A stretch of DNA of 64,000 nt from Manihot esculenta (Eukaryota; Streptophyta; Magnoliopsida; Malpighiales; Euphorbiaceae). Below, one piece after another: positions 13,386-25,487 of the stretch; the first letter of the stretch is position 1, and each line of letters opens with the position of its first letter. The notes beneath the pieces are model-generated. The model did not search any database. It was not told the origin of the DNA and saw nothing but the letters and a program-made list of their open reading frames with translations. The position numbers were made by a program, and so were the translations under genes. The DNA is taken from NCBI RefSeq assembly GCF_001659605.2, contig NC_035178.2, forward strand, positions 7,291,858-7,355,857. Reading direction: 5' to 3'.

Positions 13386-13985
13386 TTAGGGAGATTTAAT
13401 TTTTAATCCCTAGATATTGATATTATTAAAAAGTTAGTCTCTATATTTTAAAAAATTTATTAAAACGCCATTATTTTTTTTCTTTTTAAATAAAATAGTC
13501 ATTCAATTTATTTTTACCGTTAAAAACATAACAAAAAACTAAATTACTCCTTCTTTTCCCCTTCCTCTCCTTTTTTTTTTTTTTTTTTTAATTTTGAGAT
13601 TCTGACTTTTCTTTTTTTTATTAGACACCTACTCCTTCTCTTCTTCTTTTTGTTTTTCTCCTTTTTCTAGGCGCCTCCTTGTTTTTCTTCTTATTCTTCT
13701 TTATTCCTTTTTTCTTTGAGAATAAAAGAAAAAATAAAAACGTTTTAATAAATTAAAAAAAAAGATAAGAATATTTTAATAAATTTATAAAAATATAGAG
13801 ACCGACGAGAAGAAAGAGTAGGACTATTTCGTTGATGAAGAGAAAAGATAATAACGTTTTAATAGATTTAAAAAAAAATAAAAAATATTTTAATATATTT
13901 ATAAAAATATAGGGACTGACTTGTTAATAATGATAATACTAAAAAATTAAATAAAGAGTTTTATTTTAAGGTAAATTAAATTTTA
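13386..13985. repeat. Foldback element with pyrimidine/purine-rich core
   Basis: The left arm reads AATCCCTAGATATTGATATT and then TTAGTCTCTATATTTT. The right arm, reverse-complemented, gives the matching series TTAGTATTATCATTATTAAC and GTCAGTCCCTATATTTTTAT. Each arm also holds internal repeats of an ATTTATTAAAACG-like motif. The centre is CT-rich on the left (about 13550-13720) and AG-rich on the right. The arms could pair over a couple of hundred bases. It has no coding capacity, so it is a MITE-like or foldback element. Its exact ends and any target duplication could not be fixed by eye. Confidence 0.5.
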
Positions 13986-15560
13986 AAAATTCTCACTTTC
14001 ATTTTTCATCTATTTTTAATGAACGAACGAATATTTTATTGATAAAAATAAAAAATAAAAAATTTTTAATTAATTTTTAAAAATATAAAAAATAATTTAT
14101 TAATAATAGCAATATTCAGATATTCCATTTATTTATTATTCTCGTTAAAGCATACTGTAGAGGCATGGGGCAGCTCTATTCATATTTCCAATGGCTTCTT
14201 CAAGACTTTGTTTCAAGTGGTCCTGCACAAATTGAAGAAAATTCAAATGCAAAATTATTTTTCATATTTATATTTATTAGAAATAGCTAAAAATATCAGA
14301 TTATAAGATTTTTTCATAAATTAAAAAATAATAAAATCTATATAATAAATATAAAAATAACGAAATTATAATTTAATCGTTATGTATATAATTTCTTAAT
14401 ATAAATTATATTATATGAAAAAAGCTATCAACATCAAAGTACTATATTAAGTCTGTACTGTTTGTATAACTCATAAGTTTAAAAGCTAAAAATTAAATGT
14501 AAACCCCAAATAGTTCTATTATATGGCACAATAATATAAGATTAAAAAATAATCATTATAATTAATTAGACATAAAAATTTAGAGAGTTGTAAAATAATA
14601 AATAAATATATCATATAAAAATAAATGTATATTTAAGCTCATCAATCCAATAAATGAGAATTCATATTACTAATTTCATCTAGAGATATATGCAAAAAAA
14701 AATTATTATTTAAATTAAATTAAATAAAATAAAGTGGACAAAAGATAAACTAGAACATTTTTGTTTACCTACAAAAAGAGTGCAAAACTGAAAAATAATT
14801 TTAATTTGTAGCCAACAAACTACAAAAACGTCTTCTCCTCTTTTATTGGCTTTTAATCTTCTGGATACTGCTCCTTTCAATCCTAGCGGTGAATTTGAGT
14901 TGCGATTGTGGAAGTTCTACTCTCTTTTTGGTTGGCATCTCATCTCTCTTCTGCTCGTTTCTAGTCTAGTTTGTTGGCTATCCTGTTTGCGATCTCCGTT
15001 CTCCATCGCCTCTTGTTTCTCTGGTGCTCGTTTTTATAGTTGATAATTTTGCTCTCTGCTCTTCAATATGCTAGTTTCCACCATTACTGTGAGTTTGTCA
15101 TTTTAGGCAGCTGGCAAGATTTGGCCCCAGTTCAGAGGTGAAGAGCGACACTCCATTTTGGGTTTTCCAGGTTTGGAATTCTAGGGTTGTTTCTTCAGTA
15201 GGCTTTTCATATTTGGGCCTTAAAGACTCATGTATTATTGTTGGCTATAACTATTTATTACTAATTTTACACAATTAACCTAACAAATTATATTTTCTAT
15301 TTAATATTGTAGCATTTTTAGTATAATAATTTGTTATGTTACCTATATAAAATTAGTGATAAATAAATTAAATATATTAAATGAATCTCAACAACTATAT
15401 ATAATGTTATATTCATCATGAGAAGCAAACAAATTAATTGATGCAAAACCAAGTTTGATTAAGCAAAACAAATTAATTACAATTGAACTAATGTTCATGA
15501 GATATGTACAATCCATTTGAAATTAATCAGACAATTATATAAAACCCTATCAAATATTGA
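13986..15560. other. Intergenic region downstream of the RING gene
   Basis: AT-rich DNA without a supported gene. A less AT-rich, CT-rich block at about 14830-15230 carries a 65-codon open frame (14846-15043), but it resembles no family I know and has no further support. The last ~150 bases are probably RING-gene 3' UTR. Confidence 0.4.
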
Positions 15561-16154
15561 TTAATTCTTGGGTGAATAAACTTCAGAGCTGCAAATTGGG
15601 CAAATCTTCTTGATTTGAAGCCAATTGGTTATGCATTCAGAATGATAAGCATGCCCACAGGGAATAACTACCAAAGATTCATCATCGCCTCCTCCATATT
15701 CCACTTGACAAATCACACACCTTTCAATCTCATTTCTCTTCTCTGTATGCTCAAACGTCCATGGCCTCAAGCATTTGCAGATTTCTTCTGAGGTCAGTCC
15801 TCTCTTCTCTTCTCCTATGAACTCCCCCAAAGCGATCAGTTCTTCATAAGAGAGATCGTCTGGATCAATATCATCTTCTTCGTCTTCGTATAGTTCATCT
15901 TCTTCCATGTCTTGGTTGTCGCTGTTGCTATCTTGTCCTTCGAGCAACTCTAATTCTAGGGTTTCGAAGTATTCATAATCATTTCCATTGATTTCTTCTT
16001 CGCTCGAATAATAATCTTCTCCTTCGTCACTATCGCTTCCGATGCTTGTTAGGTTATTGAAAGCCCTCTCCTGCTCTTGCAATAGCCCTCTCATGGCAGC
16101 TTGCTTTCTCCCTTCATCGTCCATTGGGCGTTTCCCGTCTTGGTTGTTCTCCAT
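15561..16154 (-). CDS. RING-H2 E3 ubiquitin ligase, BIG BROTHER type
   Basis: Single-exon gene for 197 residues. The C-terminal RING-H2 finger has all eight ligands: C146, C149, C166, H168, H171, C174, C185, C188, spaced C-x2-C...C-x-H-x2-H-x2-C-x10-C-x2-C. This is the E2-binding domain of an E3 ligase. Upstream of it, YEELIALGEFIGEEKRGL (103-120) matches the conserved element found before the RING in BIG BROTHER proteins, which limit organ size by marking growth regulators for degradation. Residues about 38-100 are extremely acidic (runs of D and E), unlike short BB proteins. There is no membrane segment. The substrate cannot be told from sequence. The ATG at 16154 is the only in-frame start giving an intact N-terminus. 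Confidence 0.85.
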   Translation of the reverse strand: MENNQDGKRPMDDEGRKQAAMRGLLQEQERAFNNLTSIGSDSDEGEDYYSSEEEINGNDYEYFETLELELLEGQDSNSDNQDMEEDELYEDEEDDIDPDDLSYEELIALGEFIGEEKRGLTSEEICKCLRPWTFEHTEKRNEIERCVICQVEYGGGDDESLVVIPCGHAYHSECITNWLQIKKICPICSSEVYSPKN

Positions 16155-16212
16155 TGTAATGATAGAAGGCTAGAAGATCAGATCAATTTGTGTACGCAGA
16201 ATTGCAGATTCC

Positions 16213-16225
16213 TAGGGTTAGGGTT
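16213..16225 (-). promoter_or_regulatory. Double telo-box upstream of the RING gene
   Basis: The minus strand reads AACCCTAACCCTA about 60 bases before the RING start codon, in the leader or core promoter. Telo-boxes are common near start sites of plant genes active in dividing cells. Confidence 0.5.
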
Positions 16226-16745
16226 ATATCGATGTTCTTGCCTCTGCATCGACGATCGCCGCTAGGCTAGCTGAACAAGTTTCTTGAGGAACAAGGAAGG
16301 TTTTTCTGTGAAGCAATTGAAAGCCAATATTTCTGCCAAGTTGTTTCCTTCAAATTCCTAAGTTGAAAAGCTTGTGAAGCCCTTGCCTTGAGGCAACTTC
16401 TCTCGCAAATCCAATCCACTACGTCTCCTCATGGATTTATTTTTCTGGTACACGTCAAATTATTCATATTTAATTTATTGCATGATTTTTAATTGTATTA
16501 AGCATTTTTGTTTTTTTTAGGAGAATATTAGGCATCTTTACATTTAATTATATTGGGTGAGCTTTTGGAATTAGGCTACACTTTGTTCCGCTAAAATTAT
16601 TTTCTTAAAAGAAATATTTTTAATATTTACTTATATTTAAAAGGAAAATAACTATTTAGTTTTACTATTTAATTTTTATATTCGGGAAAGATTTAGTAGT
16701 TGATCTCTTGAAAATTTTATTAATAAATTTTTTATTAATTTTAAT

Positions 16746-16903
16746 CGTTAAATATTATAAAAAAATTAAAATAAAAATTAATTAATTAATTTTTTATAAA
16801 TTTGAGAAATTAATTAATAATTTAAAATTAAATATTATAAAAAAATTTAAAATAAAAATTAATTAATTAATTTTTTATAAATTTGAGAAATTAATTAATA
16901 ATT
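16746..16903. repeat. ~83-base tandem duplication in an AT-rich repeat
   Basis: Copy 1 is at about 16746-16819 and copy 2 at about 16829-16903. Both run AAATATTATAAAAAAATT, then AATTAATTAATTAATTTTTT and TTTGAGAAATTAATTAATAA with only one or two differences. The surrounding 16.6-17.06 kb resembles the AT-rich insert in intron 2 of the beta-galactosidase gene (about 28.1-28.56 kb, opposite orientation). Confidence 0.8.
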
Positions 16904-17234
16904 TTTTTAAATTATTGAAATTAAATAGTAAAATAATTAATGGTTAAAATTAATAAAAAAATTAATTAGTAAATTTTTAAAATATTAAAAATATTTTAAT
17001 GTGCTTTTTATAATTGAGAGTTTAAATAATAAATTTTTTCATAATAAATTTTTTATATTTAAAATTCTTAAGAAGATCAATAGTTAAATAATAAATTTTA
17101 GAATTAAATAAAAAAGTGAAATTAATTTATATATTTATTAAAATATGAATAACTGTATAAACACATAATATAAAGTACGGACTTTTCTTGTTTAGACTAT
17201 CCTGGTTGATCAAAATATATGTATATATATATAA

Positions 17235-17391
17235 AGATAAATATTTACCATCCATTTAATATAGACTCGAACACTTTCGACTTAGAAGACAAGAAAGTGG
17301 GTTGGACTGACATATACATATAGATGAATATTTACCATCCGATTTATTATAGACTCGAACACTTGAAGACAAGAAAGTGGGTTAGACTGAC
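17235..17391. repeat. ~80-base tandem duplication
   Basis: Copy 1 (about 17235-17310) and copy 2 (about 17321-17391) share AATATTTACCATCC, ATAGACTCGAACACTT and GAAGACAAGAAAGTGGGTT. Copy 2 lacks a few bases (TTCGACTTA). The unit is not coding. Confidence 0.85.
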
Positions 17392-18535
17392 CTATTAAAT
17401 AATCAATACTTGCTAACCTATCAGGGGCAGCCACCTCGGATAAACCTGGTCACTGAGTTAGGCGGATTGAATTCGGGTTCGACTGGGACCTCAAATGCTC
17501 TCCAACTCTCTCAACAAGAACAAAAATATATATATATTTCAAGCCCACATATATCAGGCCAGACCCTGTGGAAACTGAACTCATAAACCTGTTTAGCCAC
17601 CGGATAAAGTTGCTATTTATCAGTTCACTTTCTTTTTTTTTTTTCCTTATATCTAATAATAAATTGAGTGTTTATGTTAATATTATAAACTAAAATAAAC
17701 TAAAATTTTTAGGTGTAGTTCAAACACAAAAAAATCAACTAAAGAAATTACTTTTTAAGAATTCATAAATATTAATTAAATTATCTTCCATAAATGAAAC
17801 AGCCATAGTAAGTGTGGGAATTTCCAGGCCATTAAATTGGTATGGAAATTGATAAGCTCTATTGTGGGTACATGACTAAAAATTGCCGTTCCTATTTATA
17901 CGAACGGAGTTGTTTTTTACTTTTTTTCAGGCAATAGTACGGTTTAAAAGTGGTGATGTTGCTGTTAATCATCGAGCAAAAGAAGTCCCGTCCATTTTTT
18001 CTGGAAAAGAAAAAATAACAGTTCATCTTAAATTACCTAATTTGAAACTAAAAAATGAAAAACCAAAAAGAAAATAGAAAAGCTCTACCATCACACCATG
18101 CATGATTTCAATGTTTTTAATGTATGCTTTTTTTTATATATATTAATGAATGTGCTCTCTTTTGTTTATAACATTTTTATAAGTCATCTTAGAATAAACT
18201 GGTGGATCATATAAAACCCATTCTTGAAATTGTGTTAATCTACCATCCGAATTCAGAACACATTCAGACACTCTTGGAACAACAGAGAGATCCACTTGAA
18301 TAATAGCTGTGACATCTTATCAGAGGCCTAACTTCGTTCCAACCAGATAACAAGCAAATTAAACTCGGAACTAGAAGTTGCATTCAGTTTTGCACCATAA
18401 CTTAATATAGAGACAAGTTGAAAATCTTATCAACAGTACTTTCACCAAGTTACAGAACAATAGGTTGGAAAATATTGGAAACTGGTGGGGCCTAATCTTC
18501 AGATAGAAGCTCTTTGATCCTTTTGTGAAAAAAGG

Positions 18536-21500
18536 TCAATCCATTCTTCCCTTTAAGATTCTTTCTTTTACTTCAGTGGGAGTACTGTCACATAAGCATA
18601 AATTAAAAGAGAAAGGGTTAGGCCGTCACCAATTACAAACAGCTCCAAAAGGGAAAATGAATGCATCTTTAATGAGCATATATATGACCAACAACTGAAT
18701 AAAAGTATGAACTTGAGAGGAAAACTTTTAGATATAGTAAATAAGTCTGACAATCAAACCCTCCAGCCCGGATTTGGCCATCTAATGGAATCACTCACAC
18801 ATGTTTTAACCCAACACCTACTATTGCATTACAGAAAATCAGATCATTGTCCCACAAACTTATATAGCTACTTTCTAATTCTCCTCATAAAAATAAAATT
18901 CAGTAGTCCAGCAATTATGATGGAAGATAAGTTTAAAAAATAAATAAAAAAACCAAAAGTCAAACAAATATGATATTCAGAAGAACAAAGACAATACTAT
19001 CTAATTGTTGAATATGGCATCGGAAAACATTGAAAAGTTGAAAATACTTGCAATGGATATTCATGTAGTCCCAATCTTACAAAGATTTTATTAAAATTCA
19101 AAAAGGCACCATTTGGCATCACAAAAATTTGTATGCTAAACCTACATTTTGCCTGTGCAGCACAAGACACATCATACATCTCTTCAAATTGAAGACAAAC
19201 AGGTTCATTTAGAGGTCTTACCAACAACTCTCCACAAGAATAGTTACACAATGTTCAACAACAAACTGAATCCTATGAGATCAGGCATAAGTTTCTTTCT
19301 ATTTGTAGACTTTTTGAAAACAAAGATAAGAAAACTAAAATGCTATTATCATCAATAATTGAGAAAGAAAAATTACAGATAACACTGTTGAAATGAATCA
19401 TTTTTAGGCCATTGCTTTGGACGGGGAAAGTTTCTATGGTGTACAAACTACAAAGCAGTAGGGAAGAAAAAGGAGGTTCACAAGAAGGCTTACACAACAT
19501 AGACGTGTCCTCCCCAACCACTCAAACAGTCCCGATCTACTGATGATAGCAATGCTTGAGATACAGTCTCAAACAATTCTTCAGGTTCCTGAACAGAGGT
19601 TGAATCAAAGAGTTAATAATGCTTTCATCAATGACACATAGGAAAGGGACTACTAAACCAATATAAATCAAATCAACTACAACAAATTTCAGATGCCAGC
19701 CAGCAGTTTAGCATCTTGACTTGTCATTGTCAATCATTCATCAGATTTCCTACCAGGCATAACTTGTTCAGAACTAAATGAATGGAGTAATAGTCTATTA
19801 GTACCAAGAAATTAGAACTGCATAAAATATCAATAGATTTTATCATCAATGTTCATGTTGTGATCTAAAGCCTGTGCAGTATCCCGTCATTCCATTCATC
19901 ACTAAGTATAAAGTATACGCCCTCCACTTATATAATGCAACATGACAGTTATTATATTTTTTATTTGCTCATATGTTTCTCCTGCTCTACTAACTTTGTA
20001 TCTTCTATACCAAAACCATGGTGTTACTCAGACTGGGTTACTACAGGAACCAAAAATAAAAGTTAAATTTCAGCCAATGAATTTGCAAATTGATAGATGC
20101 AGACAAGTTCCGCTCAAACCTGAAACCCCACCTTCCCCATATCTCCAGCCCCCACCCACCCTCTTCTCACATGCTATCAAATATTATCAAGAGGACGCAA
20201 GAGAGAAAAAGAGAGAGAGAGGGAGAGAGGAATTGCACCAAGTATCAACTTTCATATGTAGAGAATTATGTGCAAATTTCTGTACACAACTCATGAACCC
20301 ATGTACATGTGAGCACAGGGTGCAAAATATAAATTCCCCATAACATGCATCTTTTAGATAAGTTATAAATAACAAGTCAACTAACCATGTCAGGCTTGAA
20401 AACTGCTTCACAGGCACCATAAAGTGACTCTGATGCTGTTCCAGCAACAACAAAGTCTTTTGCAAGTTCCCTGTATTTTACATAGAGGGAGAAGAGTAAA
20501 AAAGAAGACAGTATTGCAGGCATAAGTATGCAAAGCATACAGAATCTAATGAAATTTGTTCAACATTCTGGCCAGATTGCAGTTTGATTTGTACAGTAAG
20601 GTCCCACATGCTAATTACACATGGAAACAGCACAACTGGTAATGCCAATAAGATGAGTACTAAGAGACAGTAAGTGGAATTCATTCACATAAATATCAAA
20701 TCTACCGACAAAGGTTACTGAATCAACAAGTTACAATAAATTATACATGGACTTTACAGTAAAAGTTTCAGCTTTCGATGAAATTCAAAATCCAAAAAGT
20801 TACAATAGAATATACATGGCTTTACAGTAAAACTTTCAGCTTTTGATCAAATTCAAAATCCAACAAGTTACAATAAAATATACATGGACTTTGCAGTAAA
20901 AGTTTCAGCTTTCGATCCAATTCAAAAGCAAAAGAAGAAGCTGGGAGATGAGGAAATATCCCAGAAAATATTTATCTGGCAAAATACAACATATCCAGTA
21001 AAATTTGTTTTTATGATGTCAATAAATAAACATCAGCAATGCAAGGCAACTTGAAGTCATCAGCTTTTTTTCCTTTTTCTTTTTTTTTTTAAATATATTA
21101 ACAAAAGAAAAAGGATGCATCCTTCATGTGGATAATAGCACATTCAAGTTCCTAAGAGAACCCAGCATGCTGAGACTTAAGTTCAAATGACAATAGATAA
21201 TCTATATAATAAATAACATACTTGGCACCAATTGAATCCATTGTGCAAATGAAAGGCTTGTCTTCATCACTCAATCCAGCAATTACAGGTTGGCAAAAGT
21301 ATGGACCAAACCTGAGAAAGAATAAAAGCTCTGTTCATTTTTCTCATGCATGTAAATAAATGCTCCAAAAACAAAATATGCATTTGAAGAAACAGATAAA
21401 CAAACAATACTCATACAGAGATTAGAAAACTAAAAGTAGAAAGTTGTGAACCCCAATAGTGCTACCAAGACAGTAACAAGTTTCATTCAATACATACTGA

Positions 21501-22548
21501 AACAGTTGATTACTAGACATTAGGCTGTGATAGATTGAATAATAACGTGTCTTACATTATCATACTTGTAATGTCACAGTTGTTCTTTATAAATACCCAT
21601 CTTTGCTGTTTGTCAATAAAGCTAAGAAAGAGAAACAAACATGACTATAACTAGTTCAGAAATACTTCATGACATTGCCTAACATGCAACATTGACAAAC
21701 CCATTTGAAAGTGAAGGTGCCAAAATTAATAATGCTGATGGCGGTGATCATAAAATTGGCAAATAAAAGAATACAGAGTGTAACAAGAAAACCCCCACAA
21801 CCAGATTAATCACGCCAGCTAACACTGTCATTACTTAAAAAAAAAATCACAAACCTTTTCTCATAGAGGAGAGCAGAGACAAGACTAGCAAATGTCTCAG
21901 GCTTCATGTCCCTCTCTTCTCGCAGTTGATACAATTTATGGCGGAAAACCAACCTCTGATACCTGTGAAGATACTTATTTTATACTGATATATCATTTCA
22001 AAGTAAAAATAAATATACATAGCAGCAGTCACAGAAATGCCAAAGGACGAAGCAATAAACACGCAGAGGAAGTATAGTAGTAAGAAAAGAAAAAAAAAAT
22101 TGCATTGCAGCAAACAGACATTTCATCAGTAAGCGAGAATTTCAACAAACAAATCATATACAAAAGCCCCAAAAAGTCACCGCCAAATTAAATACAGAAA
22201 CACGAGGAATATATAGAAAACACCAAAACATCCAATTGGGAAGCAATAAGGAAAAAAAAAATTTAAATGAGCGAACATACAGTGTTTGAGCGTCGGTAGC
22301 TAGGCCAGAAAGACCGATGAAGAGCCTATCATGGACTTTGTAGATTCTCTGGAAATCCGTGGCGATAGTTTGGAGCTGGACACCGAGTCGGCGATCACTG
22401 GCTATGGCGAAGCAGTTCTTGCCCACCATAGCTATTAGGGCACTACCATTGTACTCGAAGATCTACAATCGCCTCAATGTCAAATGCTAAGAATGAATTA
22501 TGACATAAATTAGGGTTTTCAGATAAGGAGAAATTAACTTACCGACAT
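18536..22548 (-). CDS. PBC1: 20S proteasome subunit beta-3 (PBC)
   Basis: Structural, non-catalytic subunit of the inner beta rings of the 20S proteasome, in cytosol and nucleus. Seven exons on the minus strand: 22548-22543 (only Met-Ser), 22462-22281, 21962-21855, 21311-21222, 20470-20386, 19588-19494, 18584-18536. They total 615 nt and 204 residues, exactly the family length. The N-terminus [18 protein letters not shown] lacks the processed catalytic Thr of beta-1, -2 and -5, as expected. Then follow [36 protein letters not shown], the [13 protein letters not shown] stretch, [19 protein letters not shown] and [15 protein letters not shown]. The tail is [12 protein letters not shown]. All introns are GT-AG. 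The six-base first exon means naive gene finders may miss the start. Arabidopsis has two copies (PBC1, PBC2), so the choice of symbol is arbitrary. Confidence 0.96.
20724..20929. repeat. Three 68-69-base tandem repeats in PBC intron 4
   Basis: Units start at 20724, 20793 and 20861. Each contains AAGTTACAATA, ATATACATGG (or TTATACATGG), CAGTAAAA and TTTCAGCTTT. A few substitutions and one single-base gap separate them. They lie wholly inside the intron between exons 4 and 5. Confidence 0.9.
22506..22519 (-). promoter_or_regulatory. Telo-box in PBC intron 1
   Basis: The minus strand reads AAAACCCTAATTT just after the six-base first exon. Two TGGGCC (site II) motifs lie upstream at about 22752 and 22804. 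Telo-box plus site II is a combination typical of plant genes expressed in growing tissue. Confidence 0.45.
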
Positions 22549-22819
22549 TGGGATTGAGATGCAGAGAGTAGATTGAGGAACTAGAAAGAAGGAAAGAGAT
22601 CGTCGTGTTCTTATGGACAATGGACAGGAGAAAGAATAAAAAGAGAGAGATGTGCAAGTGATGGTTTTGGCTTGGATGTTACTCCAAGGTTTTGCTTCTA
22701 GCCCGATTTGAGCAATCCGACCCGACTCAACCACTCCGGTTGATAAGTTGTTGGGCCGGGCTAGTTCACTTGTCTTGTAAGTTGTAATGATTTAGAAAGG
22801 TTTATGGGCCAATTCCATA

Positions 22820-25487
22820 TAGTAAACCTCTGATTTCTAGACCCTTTTTAATGAGAAAATGAATTTTTTTTTAAAATAGAAAACAAATATTATTAAAATC
22901 AGAACCAATTGATTTGGTTTAAAATTAAATTGAAATAAATAAATTAAAATTTAAAATTTAAATATTTATTAAAATTAAATTAAAATATAAAAAAATTCAT
23001 ATAAATTAAATCAGTCTAATTTAATTTAATTCTATTAGGTTAATTAAATTTTATAATAAATTTATTATTTTTTATACTTTATTTTAAATATTTAATTAAA
23101 ATATTTTAATTTTGATTATTAATTTTTATATTATTAAAATGGTAATGATATAGTATTAATTTTTAATCGATTTGATTTATTTTATTTTTTTATAAAAAAT
23201 AAATCAAATTAAAATAATTTAATTTAACTGAATTGAATATGAAATTAAATTTAAAATTTTGAATTAATTTGATTCGATTAATTATTTTAATTTGAACGAA
23301 ATACTACTCACATTTAATACTAATTAAAATTATTTTTTTATAGGGTTAATGTTAATTTATTTTATAAAAAAATAATTTAAATAAGTTATTATAAAATTAT
23401 ATATAATTTTAATATTTTTTAAAATTTAAAAAGAAATTATTTTAAAGAGTTATATGATAACATCATACTTTATTTCAAAAATATTGTGTGTGCATATATA
23501 TACATATAATTGATTTAATATTCCCCAATTTTCTCCCCGAATGATTCATTGACCACATTTATATTATTTAAAAATAATTAATATGAAGAATTTTTTAAAA
23601 AAAAATTGCATATCTCCATTCACCCATGCTACTTAGCTCACAACTTATTACGAGATTCTTCAAATATCTAATTAATTAACATCATAATTACTGATCACAA
23701 CTGATTTGTTCAATGATCAATAAGTAGAATGATTAGTCATCCGCTTCTAAGTTGGACAGTAAGATTAGAGGATCAATTAATTCTGTGAGTGCATATTATA
23801 GAAATATTTAAATAGTAATTTAATTTAGTGAATTGATTATTGAATTATAATTGATTTAATGAGAAGATGCCTTTTAATTTTGAGATTATTTTATACAGTG
23901 TGTTGAGAGGTAGTGTAATTACTAAATTAATGGGTTTGATTAATTGAATATTATAATTTAAAGTAAATAAATAAAAATCTCCCATCTCAATAAATGGAGA
24001 TTTGAATAGCAATGATATTTTATAATTTTTATTTTAAAATAATCGAGGCTTTTACAGATATTGTTTACTTTATGTTTTGGTTAAAGTTGTTGGGTTGACT
24101 ACACAATTACCGGTTAAGAATAGGAATCGGCCCGAAATACGGTTAATTTAACTATGAATCAAACTAAAACCGTTAAAATCGAACCTATCAAAATCAATTT
24201 TAAAGTGAACAACTAGTTACTTCAAGTTTAGACTATTAAGAAAAAAAATCATATTTTTTTGTCTAGAAAAAAATAAAGACTAATTAAAAAAATATAGTCT
24301 ATTTTTAATTTTAAAAAATATATTTTTTAATATTTTAATAATTATAGTTAACTTTTAAAATTAATTTATTAATCATATATTATACCTATGTGAATTTTTT
24401 ATATTAATTTTAATTTTTAATTTTTAAATTTATACATCAATCTCATTAACTCTAATTAAATTCAGTGGATTAGTATGAATTTGTAACAAACCCAATTTGT
24501 TGGGTAAACTTATTAATACCTTCAACCTACGAAAGTTCAGTCCTGAAAATTATAAAACCTTTTAAAAAATTCTCAAATTTTGAAAACTCAATTTTTAGAT
24601 CTAACAGTCATCTTACAAATGGGATTTAGCCCCCAGCAAATATAATGCTACAAGCTCCAGGAGATTCTATCAACGCCATAGAGCACAAGCCGCCATCCAT
24701 TAAGTATGAAAACTCATTTGTCTTTTTTATTTAATGAAAGTTACGATTGAGCTGAAAAATGATATGAATTTATAAATTTATTAAAGAAATTTAAAGTCCT
24801 TGTATACATAATTCATTGATTTTAGTTAAAATTAATTTTAAAGATTATTTATAATCGTGAAAAATTAAAAAAATTGATTTTTTATTCAAAATTAAAAAAT
24901 AAGACTATAATCGTAGTAAAATTTAATATTTAACTCTTTTTTATTCAATAGGTATTAATGATCTGAAATTAAAAATTATAAAAAAAAATTTATATAAATA
25001 TAATACATAACTGATAAAAATTAATGTTAAAAAATTAACTATAATTACGAGGAAATTAACCGTTCAAAATTGAAAGATGAAATTATAATAGTAAAAAGTA
25101 CAAATGATTGATTTTTCTTTTTTCGATCAATCATTAAATTTATAAAATTATAAACGAATTAAAATTGAAATTAGAAATCCTTTAATCGTGATTCAATCTT
25201 TTAAAATTTTAAATTAAAATAATTAATTTTGACCCTATTCAATTCATTGATCACATTTATATTATTTAAAACTGATTAATATATATATATAAATGAAATC
25301 CAGAGTGTTTAGATCTTGACACTTTGATAAATAGTTTGATTCAATAGAAATTCTCTAAAGAATGTGATTGGTTTATTAACAGAGTAAATGCATGTGATTA
25401 ATGAAAGGTTTGACTGTATCCCACTTTGAAAAAATTAAGAATTTTTGTGCAGAAAGCTAGCTAGTGTTCTCTTGTTGGTGAAAAGAT
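22820..25487. other. AT-rich intergenic region upstream of PBC
   Basis: Mostly very AT-rich and low in complexity. I see no gene, RNA gene or well-defined element. Confidence 0.5.

Larger units (their letters stand above)
16440..18535. other. AT-rich intergenic region between RING and PBC
   Basis: Contains an AT-rich dispersed repeat with a tandem duplication and a second, unrelated tandem duplication (both listed). Bases 17880-18080 carry a 64-codon open frame on the plus strand that I do not recognise and do not call a gene. The part next to 18536 is probably PBC 3' UTR. Confidence 0.4.

Noticed and set aside
14846..15043. 65-codon open frame in a CT-rich block
   Set aside because: No homology I can recognise, no splice or promoter support; left as unassigned sequence.
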